This document shows, one piece after another, positions 37,554 to 47,841 of a stretch of 64,000 bases of DNA; within the stretch, counting starts at the first letter, position 1; each line of letters begins with the position of its first letter. The DNA is from Agrobacterium sp. AGB01 (GTDB lineage: Bacteria; Pseudomonadota; Alphaproteobacteria; Rhizobiales; Rhizobiaceae): the NCBI RefSeq assembly GCF_014851585.1, contig NZ_JACVAB010000006.1:124001-188000 (forward strand). The letters run 5' to 3'. Position numbers and translations under genes: made by a program. Under the pieces are notes generated by a model that was not told where the DNA came from, ran no database searches, and worked only from the letters and a program-made list of their open reading frames with translations.

Positions 37554-38234
37554 TTATTTGCCGCGGCGACGCACTTCATCGTAATTGATGTTGAACACAC
37601 GCTTGTCGAAGTCGACACCGGTCTGAACATTAAAGATCATCACCGTGGTGTCCTTGTTCTGGGTGTCAGTGGTCGTCCATTGGCGCAGATCGAAGGTTTT
37701 CGGGTCAAACATCAATGTAATTGTTGCTTCACCAAAAATGCTCTTGTCACCAAGCACGATGGTGGTGAGGTCTGGCTCTTCCTTGACGTTCTTGACCTTG
37801 TCGTTGGACAGGTCGATCTTGTTGGACAAAAGCAGGCTGAGTGGTGTCTTGGACAGCGGGTAAATATCCCAGGTCTTCAGCTTCATATTGCCGATGACGA
37901 CATTGTTGCCATCAGAGATAACACGCATTGGCGATGGGTCTTCATAATTGAAGCGCAATTTGCCAGGCCGCTCGATGTAAAACTTGCCACCGGTCTGTTC
38001 GCCACGCGGACCAAACTGCACAAATTCACCCATCATGGTTTTGACGGAGGAAAAGTGATTGGCAATCTTCTGGGCGGTTGCGTTGGCCGGGGCCTGCGCC
38101 AAAGCAGCAACCGGCGAAAGCCCGACTGCGGCAAACACACCCGCCATGGAAACGGCTGACAACAATCCACGACGTGTAACGCCCGATTGTTCCAGGCCTT
38201 CATTCGTGTCACGGACCGGTGTGATTTCGTTCAT
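37554..38234 (-). CDS. LolA-like outer membrane lipoprotein carrier protein
   Basis: A 226-residue periplasmic protein of the LolA/LppX-like fold that would ferry lipoproteins from inner to outer membrane. The leader contains a twin-arginine, TRRGLLSAVSMAGVF, then a hydrophobic core ending in AALAQA, which suggests Tat export rather than Sec. LolA features: SSVKTMMGEFVQ, GKFYIERPGKLRFNYEDPSP. ATG 38234 has AAGGAG 8 bases upstream; the frame could start 5 codons earlier. It is followed by a strong terminator and preceded by ftsK on the same strand (101 bases). Confidence 0.9.
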   Translation of the reverse strand: MNEITPVRDTNEGLEQSGVTRRGLLSAVSMAGVFAAVGLSPVAALAQAPANATAQKIANHFSSVKTMMGEFVQFGPRGEQTGGKFYIERPGKLRFNYEDPSPMRVISDGNNVVIGNMKLKTWDIYPLSKTPLSLLLSNKIDLSNDKVKNVKEEPDLTTIVLGDKSIFGEATITLMFDPKTFDLRQWTTTDTQNKDTTVMIFNVQTGVDFDKRVFNINYDEVRRRGK

Positions 38235-38335
38235 ACTATTCTCCTTCATCGCTCACCCAAATGCCTTGAAAAGGCGGCAGCTTCATGACGTTTCAGGTTA
38301 ACAAACGTTCATGCTGCCCAAGGGGTTGCGCAGAT

Positions 38336-41074
38336 TTATCGCTCGATGATGTCGGCTTCCGTCGGCACGAGAATTTCGCGCTTGCCGGCATGGTTCGCCG
38401 GACCGATGACGCCTTCCTTTTCCATACGTTCGATCAGTGAAGCAGCGCGGTTATAACCGATACCAAGACGACGCTGGATGTAGGACGTCGATGCCTTGCC
38501 ATCCCGCAGAACCACGGCAACGGCCTGATCGTAAGGATCTTCCGAATCCGCAAGGTTGCTGGTTCCGGCAGGTCCACCACCGGCACCACCGTCTTCATCT
38601 TCATCGATGGTGATGGCTTCGAGATATTCCGGTGCACCCTGTGTCTTCAGATAGGCAACGATTTCCTCGACTTCATTGTCCGATACGAAAGGACCGTGAA
38701 CACGCTGGATACGTCCGCCGCCCGCCATGTAAAGCATGTCACCCATGCCAAGAAGTTGCTCGGCGCCCTGCTCTCCAAGGATCGTGCGACTGTCGATTTT
38801 CGACGTGACCTGGAAGGAGATACGGGTAGGGAAGTTGGCCTTGATCGTACCGGTAATAACGTCAACAGATGGGCGCTGTGTTGCCATGATAACGTGGATA
38901 CCAGCAGCACGGGCCATCTGTGCCAGACGCTGTACGGCGCCTTCAATGTCCTTGCCAGCGACCATCATCAGGTCGGCCATTTCGTCGATGATCACAACGA
39001 TATAGGGGATCGGCTTGAGATCGAACTCTTCCGTTTCATAGATCGCTTCGCCGGTCTGGCGGTCAAAGCCCGTCTGAACTGTACGTGTCAACACTTCACC
39101 CTTGTCCAGCGCCTGCTGAACACGCGAGTTGAAGCCATCGATGTTACGCACACCGATCTTCGACATCTTCTTGTAACGTTCTTCCATCTCGCGCACGGTC
39201 CACTTGAGCGCGACAACGGCTTTCTTAGGATCGGTCACCACCGGCGACAGCAGGTGCGGAATACCGTCGTAGACAGACAATTCCAACATCTTCGGGTCAA
39301 TCATGATCAGACGGCACTGCTCTGGGGACAAACGGTAGAGCAAGGACAGGATCATGGTGTTGATGGCAACAGACTTACCCGAACCGGTCGTACCAGCCAC
39401 CAGCAGGTGAGGCATCTTGGCAAGGTCGGCGATAACAGGTTCACCGCCAATGGTCTTGCCGAGCGACATGGCGAGCTTTGCCTTGCTGCCCTCGAAATCA
39501 CGGCTGCCGATCAGTTCGCGCAGATAAACCGTTTCACGGCTGTGGTTCGGCAATTCGATACCGATGGCATTCCGGCCGGGGACCACGGCGACACGCGCTG
39601 CGATCGCACTCATTGAGCGGGCAATATCGTCGGCAAGGCCGATAACACGCGACGATTTGATACCTGGCGCAGGCTCCAGTTCATAAAGCGTAACAACAGG
39701 ACCCGGGCGGACATGGATGATTTCACCCTTAACGCCAAAGTCTTCCAAAACACCTTCCAGCATGCGGGCATTCTGCTCGAGCATTTCTTCGCTGAGCGTA
39801 TGGTCACGCACCACACCCTTTGGCTCTGCCAGAAGATGAACCGAGGGAAGCTGGAAGCCATCAGGATCGATAAAAGATGCCTGTGCCTCACGCATGACCC
39901 GCGCACTTGGCTGCGGACGCGTAACCTGCGGCGTTACACGCAACGGGTTTTTCTGACCATTGGCCGGGCGTGGTGTACCTGCCACGAAGTTTTCTGCCTG
40001 CATGTCGAGATCATCATCATCGTCATCCGCAGACAGGATACCTGCAGGAAGACGGCGTTCATCGACATCAAATGGTGGCTCGTCATCCTCTTCATCACCA
40101 ATCGAGATTGGCGGCGGCGCAACGACGCGACGTTCGGACTGTGCACGCGCTTCTGCACGCTGCTCGAACGAAGGTTCGGTGCGCTGCGTTATGCGGGCTG
40201 GTTGCGCCGGGATATGACGGGCGGGTGCTTCATCCGCGACAAGATCATCGTCTTCGTCGTTGAAGTCATAAGGCTGCTCGAAATCATTGCGGAAAGACGC
40301 ACGTGGTTTGATGCCGAAAATGCGGCGTGCCCGCGCCTGCGTAATGTACCAGTAGTGGGCAGCAGCGCCGATTGGCAGAATACGGTAGAGGAAACTTTCG
40401 CCATCATCCTCATCGTCTTCTTCCATGTCACGCAAGCTGCGCGCCTTGCTGGCCGAGACTACGGCAGGCTTTTCGTCTTCTTCATCTTCATCGGCCTGCG
40501 CACCGGTAATGATGCCTGAGGCAAACAACAGCATCCACGTCGCCGGTACAGCAAAAATGCAACCGATGATCATGGCGAAGGTACCGGTAGGGTACGCACC
40601 GATGAACAGGGCTGGAAAACGCAGGATCATGTCACCGATCACCCCGCCAATGCCATTCGGCAGCGGCCAGGTGGCGGGTGCGGTAAAACAGCCAATCGCA
40701 GCGGCAGACACGAATGCACCACCAAGCCAGGCGGCAACCCGCGCCGAAATACGCCGCAGCCGTCGACCCGAGATCATGCAGAATGACCACGCCAGTATCG
40801 GCAGCAAACTGACGATTGCCGACAGGCCGAAGAACTGCATCAGAAGATCGGCAAAGGCCGCACCGCTATAACCGAGAATGTTGGTCGGTTGATTCGATGT
40901 TGCGTATGACAAGCTCGGATCAGAAACGTTCCACGTCGCCAGAGCGGCAACAGCCAGCGCAAGCGCGATAAAAACAGTGAAACCAGCAAGCGCAATGATC
41001 TGACGCATCAGAAATGCGCTTAGCGCAAAGCGATGCGGACCGTCGTCCCAAGCCGGAGAATTCATTTTTCCCAT
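38336..41074 (-). CDS. ftsK: DNA translocase FtsK
   Basis: A 912-residue septal DNA pump for chromosome segregation. Four to five N-terminal transmembrane segments (about residues 15-195), an acidic, low-complexity linker (about 210-430), the motor domain with Walker [15 protein letters not shown] and Walker [15 protein letters not shown], and a C-terminal winged-helix gamma domain ([21 protein letters not shown]) that reads KOPS. ATG 41074 has AGGA 5 bases upstream; other in-frame ATGs at 41125 and 41065 are possible. Confidence 0.95.
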   Translation of the reverse strand: MGKMNSPAWDDGPHRFALSAFLMRQIIALAGFTVFIALALAVAALATWNVSDPSLSYATSNQPTNILGYSGAAFADLLMQFFGLSAIVSLLPILAWSFCMISGRRLRRISARVAAWLGGAFVSAAAIGCFTAPATWPLPNGIGGVIGDMILRFPALFIGAYPTGTFAMIIGCIFAVPATWMLLFASGIITGAQADEDEEDEKPAVVSASKARSLRDMEEDDEDDGESFLYRILPIGAAAHYWYITQARARRIFGIKPRASFRNDFEQPYDFNDEDDDLVADEAPARHIPAQPARITQRTEPSFEQRAEARAQSERRVVAPPPISIGDEEDDEPPFDVDERRLPAGILSADDDDDDLDMQAENFVAGTPRPANGQKNPLRVTPQVTRPQPSARVMREAQASFIDPDGFQLPSVHLLAEPKGVVRDHTLSEEMLEQNARMLEGVLEDFGVKGEIIHVRPGPVVTLYELEPAPGIKSSRVIGLADDIARSMSAIAARVAVVPGRNAIGIELPNHSRETVYLRELIGSRDFEGSKAKLAMSLGKTIGGEPVIADLAKMPHLLVAGTTGSGKSVAINTMILSLLYRLSPEQCRLIMIDPKMLELSVYDGIPHLLSPVVTDPKKAVVALKWTVREMEERYKKMSKIGVRNIDGFNSRVQQALDKGEVLTRTVQTGFDRQTGEAIYETEEFDLKPIPYIVVIIDEMADLMMVAGKDIEGAVQRLAQMARAAGIHVIMATQRPSVDVITGTIKANFPTRISFQVTSKIDSRTILGEQGAEQLLGMGDMLYMAGGGRIQRVHGPFVSDNEVEEIVAYLKTQGAPEYLEAITIDEDEDGGAGGGPAGTSNLADSEDPYDQAVAVVLRDGKASTSYIQRRLGIGYNRAASLIERMEKEGVIGPANHAGKREILVPTEADIIER

Positions 41075-41232
41075 GTCCTGAACCCGTAAATTCGCAGTCC
41101 CACAGGCAAGGACGCCCATAGACACAATTCCAGATGACAGGTCAAAATATCTGATGGAGGGTTAACGCCGCATTAACCATGGAATATTTGATATGACAGC
41201 GATCTCTGGAAGTGGGGTAAATCAGGAAATCG

Positions 41233-41781
41233 ATGGCAAAACCACGCGGCGAAATGCACAACTACTCCAACTGTCTTGTCGTGCGACCAGCTCCCGGCCA
41301 AAAAAGCCGGGCACTTTTACAATATGGTGGTCTGACATTCCCGGCCGCTATCGGCCGCAACGGTCGCACCGTCCTGAAAAAAGAAGGCGACGGCAAAACA
41401 CCCATTGCCAGCATGCGCATTCTGCACGGCTTCATCCGCGGCGACCGTCTTAAAAATGTCCGCTCGCCTTTGAACCTGAAACGGGTCCACAAAACCATGC
41501 TGTGGTGTGACGCACCCGACCATGCCTCTTATAACCGGCCGGTCTCTGCGCCCTTCAAGGCCAGCCATGAAGAATTGATGCGGCAGGATGGTCTCTACGA
41601 TATCTGCATCGTTTTGGACTGGAATATTTCGACACGCAGTCGCAATCGCGGATCGGCTATATTTTTCCACCTCATCCGGCCCGGATATCAGCCAACGGCT
41701 GGCTGCATCGGGCTTAGCCTGCGTGACATGCAACGGTTACTGCCACATCTGCGCAAAGGCATGACGCTCAAGGTTATCTAG
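41233..41781 (+). CDS. L,D-transpeptidase (YkuD) family protein
   Basis: A 182-residue YkuD-domain protein. The catalytic block is GSAIFFHLIRPGY followed by PTAGCIGLS, containing the histidine and nucleophile cysteine. Such enzymes crosslink peptidoglycan or link lipoproteins to it. No signal peptide is visible, which is unusual for a cell-wall enzyme, though the short COG3786-type relatives often lack one. AGGA precedes ATG 41233. It is a single gene, divergent from ftsK and closed by a shared terminator with carD. Confidence 0.88.
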   Translation: MAKPRGEMHNYSNCLVVRPAPGQKSRALLQYGGLTFPAAIGRNGRTVLKKEGDGKTPIASMRILHGFIRGDRLKNVRSPLNLKRVHKTMLWCDAPDHASYNRPVSAPFKASHEELMRQDGLYDICIVLDWNISTRSRNRGSAIFFHLIRPGYQPTAGCIGLSLRDMQRLLPHLRKGMTLKVI

Positions 41782-41800
41782 GGCCGGGATACAGACGTAA

Positions 41801-41832
41801 AAAAAACCCGCCATCACTGACGGGCTTTTTTA
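41801..41832. terminator. Shared terminator between L,D-transpeptidase and carD genes
   Basis: AAAAAACCCG at 41801 and CGGGCTTTTTT at 41821 form a short hairpin with A-run on one side and T-run on the other, so it can terminate both convergent transcripts. Confidence 0.8.
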
Positions 41833-41851
41833 AAGACTGAAAAAGCTGGGA

Positions 41852-42436
41852 TTATGCAGCTTCTTCCTGGGAATCGTCTGCGTCGCTTTCGTCTTCTTCA
41901 ACGACTTTGCCGCGCTTTGGTCCCTTGTTGAGGTTGGTTTCAACCAGACGGACAGCTTCTGTTTCCGACATCTTGTTAACGGCAGCGATTTCGCGTGCCA
42001 TGCGGTCAAGTGCGGCTTCATAAAGCTGGCGCTCGGAATAGGACTGTTCCGGCTGATTTTCAGCGCGGTACAGGTCGCGAACCACTTCTGCGATAGCGAT
42101 CAGATCGCCTGAGTTGATCTTGGCATCGTATTCCTGGGCACGGCGGGACCACATGGTCCGCTTTACCTTCGCCTTGCCTTGAACAACCTTCAGCGCACGC
42201 TCAACGAAATCAGTCTCGGAAAGTTTGCGCATGCCAATGCTTACAGCTTTGGCAACAGGAACCTTAAGGCGCATCTTATCCTTTTCGAAGTCGATGACAA
42301 AAAGCTCAAGCTTCATGCCAGCCACTTCCTGCTCTTCAATAGCGGAAATGGTGCCGACTCCATGAGCGGGATATACAATCGCTTCGCCGGTCTTGAATCC
42401 GTGGCGCGCCGGAGATTTCTTCTGCTGGGTCGTCAT
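41852..42436 (-). CDS. carD: CarD/CdnL family transcription regulator
   Basis: A 194-residue RNA-polymerase-binding protein that stabilises open complexes at rRNA and other promoters. The N-terminal Tudor-like domain reads KTGEAIVYPAHGVGTISAIE; the C-terminal helical DNA-binding part includes MWSRRAQEYDAKI and EVVRDLYR. The tail is acidic. ATG 42436 (MTTQQKKSPARHG) fits the family; the frame runs 9 codons further. The RBS GGGAG lies 11-12 bases upstream and can be masked by the leader hairpin described separately. Confidence 0.93.
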   Translation of the reverse strand: MTTQQKKSPARHGFKTGEAIVYPAHGVGTISAIEEQEVAGMKLELFVIDFEKDKMRLKVPVAKAVSIGMRKLSETDFVERALKVVQGKAKVKRTMWSRRAQEYDAKINSGDLIAIAEVVRDLYRAENQPEQSYSERQLYEAALDRMAREIAAVNKMSETEAVRLVETNLNKGPKRGKVVEEDESDADDSQEEAA

Positions 42437-42982
42437 TCGTTCTAAAAACTCCCTGTTACACACCCGGAGTTTTCTCCGGGTTCGGGTCGGTCAGGCCCGT
42501 ATGAGACGGGGGAAACCGTCAGGTGACTCCATACTGATCCAATCCAGCACGCATAAAAAAACACCATCGCAATCGTAGATTCGATAACATAAAACTAGAC
42601 TATGTCACGGAGACAACGTGCAAAATGATATTTGCTTTCGTGGCGGTTTCGGGCACGCAAAATGCCACTAAGTGGATCAGTTCTTTTGGTGTATCACAAA
42701 AATACGTGGAAATCAATAATTTGCTTCAATCGTGGCGAAGCGGCCACGCTTTTGGTGGCAATAAGGTGGCTTGGCCGTTAATTTCACACTGTCCACAGTG
42801 ATGATTTTTCCGGCCTAAAGAGATTCGGACGCCCTTACAAACAAATTTTCAGTTTTTGGACATTTTTGCGAGATTCCGCCTCAAAACTATTCATATTTAG
42901 CGTCCATGATCGCGATTCGAAGGGCAAGAGGCCCAAAAAATCGCAAAACTGTATTGGATTCGTCGTCCGCACGGGGGAACAC
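42437..42982. other. 546-bp divergent intergenic region between carD and the glutamate dehydrogenase gene
   Basis: No protein or tRNA gene is supported. It holds the carD leader hairpin, and on the other side a possible long leader of the dehydrogenase with small stems CGTGGC/GCCACG (42731-42736 and 42743-42748) and CACTG/CAGTG (42787-42800), plus several GTGGC repeats. Both promoters should lie here. Confidence 0.6.
42445..42481 (-). promoter_or_regulatory. carD leader hairpin that can pair with the carD ribosome binding site
   Basis: On the minus strand the leader contains an 8-bp hairpin ACCCGGAG/CTCCGGGT with an AAAA loop (42462-42481). The loop plus part of its right arm, AAAACTCC (42466-42473), is the exact complement of the RBS-containing GGAGTTTT (42445-42452) only a dozen bases downstream. 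The two pairings exclude each other, so the leader could expose or hide the RBS. Seen in sequence; function is inference. Confidence 0.5.
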
Positions 42983-45900
42983 ATGGTCTACAGGAACAAT
43001 CCCAAGAAAGAAAAACAGCTCTCTCAGGCCAGTGAGGTTGCGAAATCACTGAAGAAGCCATTCCTCGACACCGCTCTTCTTTATGGGCGTGCAAGTGCAG
43101 ACGACCTTGAAAACTATTCTGCCGCCATGTTGGCAGCAACCGCAGCCCATACCCATAATGAGTTAGCCAAATGGAACGGCAAGAAACCGCATGTCGACAT
43201 CAGCCAGATTGATGGCGTTTCGCCAAAGGGCGTTCCTGTCTGCATTCTGACGGTCATCGATCGCAACATGCCGTTCCTTTATGATTCCATCATGGGGGAA
43301 GTCACCAGCAACCACCGCGATCTCTATCTGGCGGTTCACCCTATTCTCGTGGCTGACAAGAAGGCCAGCGACAATTATCATCTGGCGGCAGGCGATAGCG
43401 ACCCTGCAGACAGTATCAGTCTAATCCAACTGCATATCGCACCGATTGCCGCTCATGCAGCAGCCAATCTCATTGAACGGCTGCAAACCATCCTTGAACA
43501 GGTTCATTCCGCTTCCAACGACTGGAAGCCGATGCTGGCCAAACTCGACACGGCCATCAACGAGTTGGCAGAGCGAGGTTCGGACCGCCGCAAGGCCGAG
43601 CGCACAGAGGCTGTCGCTTTCCTTGAATGGCTGCGTGACAACAACTTCACTTTCCTTGGCATGCGCGACTATACCTATTCCGGCAAGGGCAAACATGCCA
43701 AGGTTGAACGCGGCGATGAAACCGGCCTCGGCATTCTGACCAATCCCGACGTGCGTGTGCTGCGCCTCGGCAAAGATGCCGTAACAACGACGCCAGAAAT
43801 TCTGGCGTTCCTTGATGGCCCGGATTTCCTGATCATCACCAAGGCCAACGTAAAATCCGTTGTGCACCGCCGCGCCTATATGGACTATATCGGCGTGAAG
43901 CGTTTCGATGCTGACGGCAATGTCATTGGTGAACTGCGCATCGTCGGCCTGTTTACCGCAACCGCCTACACCCGCCAGGTCAAACACATTCCGCTTCTGC
44001 GCGCCAAAGCGGCAGCGGTCGAACGGCATTTCGGTTTCGATCAGAACAGCCACTCGGGCCGCATTCTGCAGAACACGCTGGAATCTTACCCACGTGACGA
44101 TCTGTTCCAGATCGAAAACGATGTGATGGTTCGTTTCAGCGAACAGATCATGGATCTCATCGACAGACCGCGCGTGCGTGTCCTGCCGCGTATTGACCGT
44201 TTTGACCGTTTTGTATCGGTCATCGTGTTCGTACCACGTGAGGAATACAATTCGCTGGTTCGCGAAAAGATCGGTGCCTATCTCAGCCAGGTCTATGAAG
44301 GCCACGTTTCCGCTTATTATCCGGCCTTCCCGGAAGGTGCGGTGGCACGCGTTCACTTTATTATTGGCCGGACCGACGGCAAGACCCCACGCATTGCCCA
44401 GGACAAGCTGGAAGAGGCCGTCAGCGATATCGCAGCCCGCTGGATCGACCATTTCGACGCGCTGGGTGAAGCCGGTGCACCGACACTGGATGTCGATCAG
44501 GCCTATAAGGAAGCCTTCACACCGGAGGAAGCCTTTGGAGATATGACCGATATCATCGCCTGCGCGGCAGGTGATGCGATTCGTATCGAGTTCTATCGTG
44601 CAGCCGGCGAAGGGCAGGAACGTCTGTCCCTGAAGATCTTCCATCGCGACGGCCACCTGCCGCTGTCACGCCGCGTGCCTTTGCTGGAAAACCTTGGCTT
44701 CAGCGTCATCAGCGAACGCACATTCGACATCGGTGTCGTCAAGGATGACGAAAACCGCCATATCGTGCTGCATGACATGGAGCTTTCCATTCAGAACGGC
44801 ATGACGATTGACCTCGACAAGCACGGCCAGCAACTTGAAGACGCATTTCTCGCTGCTTTCAGCGGCCAGGTCGACAACGACAACTTCAACCGCCTTGTGC
44901 TGGCAACCGGCCTGACAGTGCGCGAAGTCTCCGTTCTGCGTGCCTATGCGCGTTACCTACGCCAAACCGGCATTGTCTACGCTCAGGAGCACATTTCTGA
45001 GACGCTGTTCAAATATCCTCATATCGCCCGCGATATCTTTGAACTGTTCCGCCACGGCTTCGATCCGAAGCTGTCGGAAAAGAACCGCCCGCGCAAACTG
45101 TCTGAACTGCACAAGGCCATCGAAACCGGCTTGGCGCAGGTGCCAAGCATTGATGAAGACCGCACATTGCGCCGCTACGTCAATGCCATCGATTCCACAC
45201 TGCGCACCAACTATTTCCAGAAGAATGAAGACGGCACGCCAAAGGCAATGCTGGCCTTCAAGTTCGATCCGCAATTGCTGGATGGTCTGCCGGACCCGCG
45301 TCCGTTCCGCGAAATCTTCGTGTACGGCACGGAAGTCGAGGGTGTTCACCTGCGCTTCGGTAAAGTCGCACGCGGTGGTCTGCGCTGGTCGGATCGCGGC
45401 CAGGATTACCGCACCGAAGTTCTCGGTCTGGTCAAGGCACAGCAGGTCAAGAACGCCGTGATCGTTCCGGTTGGTGCCAAGGGCGGCTTCTTCCCGAAGA
45501 CCCTGCCAGTTGGTGGCAGCCGTGATGAAATCTTCAACGCCGGTCGTGAAGCCTACAAGACCTATATCCGCACGCTTCTGTCCATCACCGACAATATTGT
45601 AGGCGACGACATTATAGCACCGGCCGATACGCTGCGGCTTGATGGTGACGATCCGTATTTTGTGGTGGCAGCCGACAAGGGCACGGCCACCTTCTCCGAT
45701 ACGGCAAACGGTCTGGCCCAGGACGCCGGTTTCTGGCTGGATGACGCCTTTGCCTCGGGTGGTTCCGCCGGTTACGACCATAAGAAGATGGGCATTACCG
45801 CGCGCGGCGCATGGGAAACGGTGAAACGCCACTTCCGTGAAATGAATATCGATATCCAGACGACACCGTTCACCGTTGCCGGTGTGGGTGACATGTCCGG

Positions 45901-47740
45901 TGACGTGTTCGGCAACGGCATGCTGCTGTCGGAGAAAATCCGCTTGATCGCGGCATTCGACCATCGTGACATCATTATCGATCCGAATCCGGACACCGAT
46001 GTTTCCTTCGCCGAAAGAAAGCGCCTGTTCGATCTGCCGCGCTCCAGCTGGCAGGATTACAATCGCGCCACGTTGTCCAAAGGTGCGATGATTATTTCGC
46101 GTGCGGAAAAATCTGTGACGCTGACACCGGAAGCCGTCGCGGCAATCGGCATCGACAAGGCCGTGGCAACACCGGCTGAAATCATGACCGCGATCTTGAA
46201 ATCGCCTGTGGACCTGATGTGGTTTGGCGGTATCGGCACCTACATCAAGGCAGCCGCGGAAACCAATACTGAAGTCGGTGACCGCAGCAATGATGCCATT
46301 CGCATCAATGCTGGCGAGGTTCTTGCCAAGGTAATCGGTGAAGGCGCCAACCTCGGTGTCACCCAGAAGGGCCGTATCGCCTATGCATTGACCGGTGGCC
46401 GATGCAACTCTGACGCCATCGACAACTCGGCCGGCGTTAACTCCTCTGACGTTGAGGTGAACATCAAGATCGCCCTTTCACCGGCGGTCAAGGACGGCAG
46501 ACTGCCCATCAACAAGCGCAACCAACTGCTGTCTTCGATGACCAGTGAAGTGGCCTCGTTGGTCCTGCGCAACAACTACCTGCAATCGCTGGCCATCTCG
46601 CTTGCCGAACGCAAGGGGCTGGAAAACCGCGAAGAACTGGGGCGCCTGATGAGCGCACTGGAAGCGGCCGGCAAACTGAACCGCAAGGTGGAAACCCTGC
46701 CGAATGACGCGGAGTTCACCGAGCGTTACACCGCCGGAAAACTGCTGACCCGTCCGGAAATCGGCGTCCTGCTGTCCTATGCCAAGTTGACACTGTTCGA
46801 TACGCTGGTGGCCAGCAATCTGCCTGACGACACCTATCTGCAGCATCTGCTGGTTTCCTACTTCCCGGCAAAAATGCAGAAGAACTACGCTGGCGACATC
46901 GAAGCCCATCGTCTGCGCCGTGAAATCATCGCAACGGTACTCGCCAACGATGTTGTCAATCGTGGCGGCCCGGGCTTTGTGCAGAAACTATGCGATGCCA
47001 GCGGTTTGCTTGCCGCTGATGTGGTGAAAGCCGCAATCATCGTGCAGGACGGTTTTGGTCTTGACCGGTTGTGGAACGCAATCGACAAGCTCGACAATGC
47101 TCTGCCGGGCGACATCCAGAACGGTCTCTATGCTCGTGTCTCGCAGATTTTCCTGGATGCGACACGGCTGTTCCTGCAGACCCAAACAATGGATGACCGC
47201 TCGATGGGCGATGACATTGCCCGTCTCAAGGATGCGATCAAGAGCCTGCAGCCGCTGCTCGTCAAGCGTTTGCCATCGGCGGATGTTCTGGAAGAAAACG
47301 GCGTGCCGACAGAACTGGAGAAAGAACTCTCCGTCCTCGCACATCTGGTCTTCACACCGGAAATCATGCAGATCACGGAACGTGCCGGCACCACGCTGAC
47401 GCGTGCGGCAGAAAGCTATGCTTCCGTGTCGACGACCTTCCGTGTGACAAGACTGCTGGAAGCAAGCAGCCGTATCATCACCGGCGACCACTACGAAAGC
47501 CTCGCCCTGTCACGTGGACAGGACCTGATTGCCTCGTCACGCCGCCGCATCGTCATCTCGGCGCTGACTGCATATCCCAAGGAAAAAGATCCGGTGCAGG
47601 CATGGTACGCGGCTGACCGCGTACGCGTGAACCGTATTGCCTCGGAACTTTCCAGCCTGACGGATACCAGTGAACTTAATCTGGCACGGTTGACGGTGGC
47701 AGCCAGCCTGCTGTCCGATATCGCGCAGGACAAGGTCTAA
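42983..47740 (+). CDS. gdhB: NAD-specific glutamate dehydrogenase, large (180-kDa) type
   Basis: A 1585-residue enzyme oxidising glutamate to 2-oxoglutarate with NAD. It has the long N-terminal extension with ACT-like regions (about 30-700), then the catalytic core with GKVARGGLRWSDRGQDYRTE, NAVIVPVGAKGGFF and DMSGDVFGNGMLL, and a C-terminal helical domain. Length is typical for the 180-kDa class of Streptomyces and Pseudomonas relatives. ATG 42983 (preceded by GGGGGA) begins the conserved N-terminus; the frame extends 39 codons upstream. A terminator follows. No other glutamate-metabolism genes are adjacent. Confidence 0.95.
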   Translation: MVYRNNPKKEKQLSQASEVAKSLKKPFLDTALLYGRASADDLENYSAAMLAATAAHTHNELAKWNGKKPHVDISQIDGVSPKGVPVCILTVIDRNMPFLYDSIMGEVTSNHRDLYLAVHPILVADKKASDNYHLAAGDSDPADSISLIQLHIAPIAAHAAANLIERLQTILEQVHSASNDWKPMLAKLDTAINELAERGSDRRKAERTEAVAFLEWLRDNNFTFLGMRDYTYSGKGKHAKVERGDETGLGILTNPDVRVLRLGKDAVTTTPEILAFLDGPDFLIITKANVKSVVHRRAYMDYIGVKRFDADGNVIGELRIVGLFTATAYTRQVKHIPLLRAKAAAVERHFGFDQNSHSGRILQNTLESYPRDDLFQIENDVMVRFSEQIMDLIDRPRVRVLPRIDRFDRFVSVIVFVPREEYNSLVREKIGAYLSQVYEGHVSAYYPAFPEGAVARVHFIIGRTDGKTPRIAQDKLEEAVSDIAARWIDHFDALGEAGAPTLDVDQAYKEAFTPEEAFGDMTDIIACAAGDAIRIEFYRAAGEGQERLSLKIFHRDGHLPLSRRVPLLENLGFSVISERTFDIGVVKDDENRHIVLHDMELSIQNGMTIDLDKHGQQLEDAFLAAFSGQVDNDNFNRLVLATGLTVREVSVLRAYARYLRQTGIVYAQEHISETLFKYPHIARDIFELFRHGFDPKLSEKNRPRKLSELHKAIETGLAQVPSIDEDRTLRRYVNAIDSTLRTNYFQKNEDGTPKAMLAFKFDPQLLDGLPDPRPFREIFVYGTEVEGVHLRFGKVARGGLRWSDRGQDYRTEVLGLVKAQQVKNAVIVPVGAKGGFFPKTLPVGGSRDEIFNAGREAYKTYIRTLLSITDNIVGDDIIAPADTLRLDGDDPYFVVAADKGTATFSDTANGLAQDAGFWLDDAFASGGSAGYDHKKMGITARGAWETVKRHFREMNIDIQTTPFTVAGVGDMSGDVFGNGMLLSEKIRLIAAFDHRDIIIDPNPDTDVSFAERKRLFDLPRSSWQDYNRATLSKGAMIISRAEKSVTLTPEAVAAIGIDKAVATPAEIMTAILKSPVDLMWFGGIGTYIKAAAETNTEVGDRSNDAIRINAGEVLAKVIGEGANLGVTQKGRIAYALTGGRCNSDAIDNSAGVNSSDVEVNIKIALSPAVKDGRLPINKRNQLLSSMTSEVASLVLRNNYLQSLAISLAERKGLENREELGRLMSALEAAGKLNRKVETLPNDAEFTERYTAGKLLTRPEIGVLLSYAKLTLFDTLVASNLPDDTYLQHLLVSYFPAKMQKNYAGDIEAHRLRREIIATVLANDVVNRGGPGFVQKLCDASGLLAADVVKAAIIVQDGFGLDRLWNAIDKLDNALPGDIQNGLYARVSQIFLDATRLFLQTQTMDDRSMGDDIARLKDAIKSLQPLLVKRLPSADVLEENGVPTELEKELSVLAHLVFTPEIMQITERAGTTLTRAAESYASVSTTFRVTRLLEASSRIITGDHYESLALSRGQDLIASSRRRIVISALTAYPKEKDPVQAWYAADRVRVNRIASELSSLTDTSELNLARLTVAASLLSDIAQDKV

Positions 47741-47749
47741 AAAACAACC

Positions 47750-47788
47750 ATGCCCGGCTCCGACGCCATGGCGGAGCCGGGCATCTTT
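47750..47788 (+). terminator. Terminator after glutamate dehydrogenase
   Basis: A 13-bp stem ATGCCCGGCTCCG/CGGAGCCGGGCAT (47750-47762 and 47772-47784) followed by CTTT. The T-run is short. Confidence 0.8.
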
Positions 47789-47841
47789 CAGTACTGAAGA
47801 GACGTACAGTTATCTGATCCCTTGCTAAAACGGGGCTGCCT

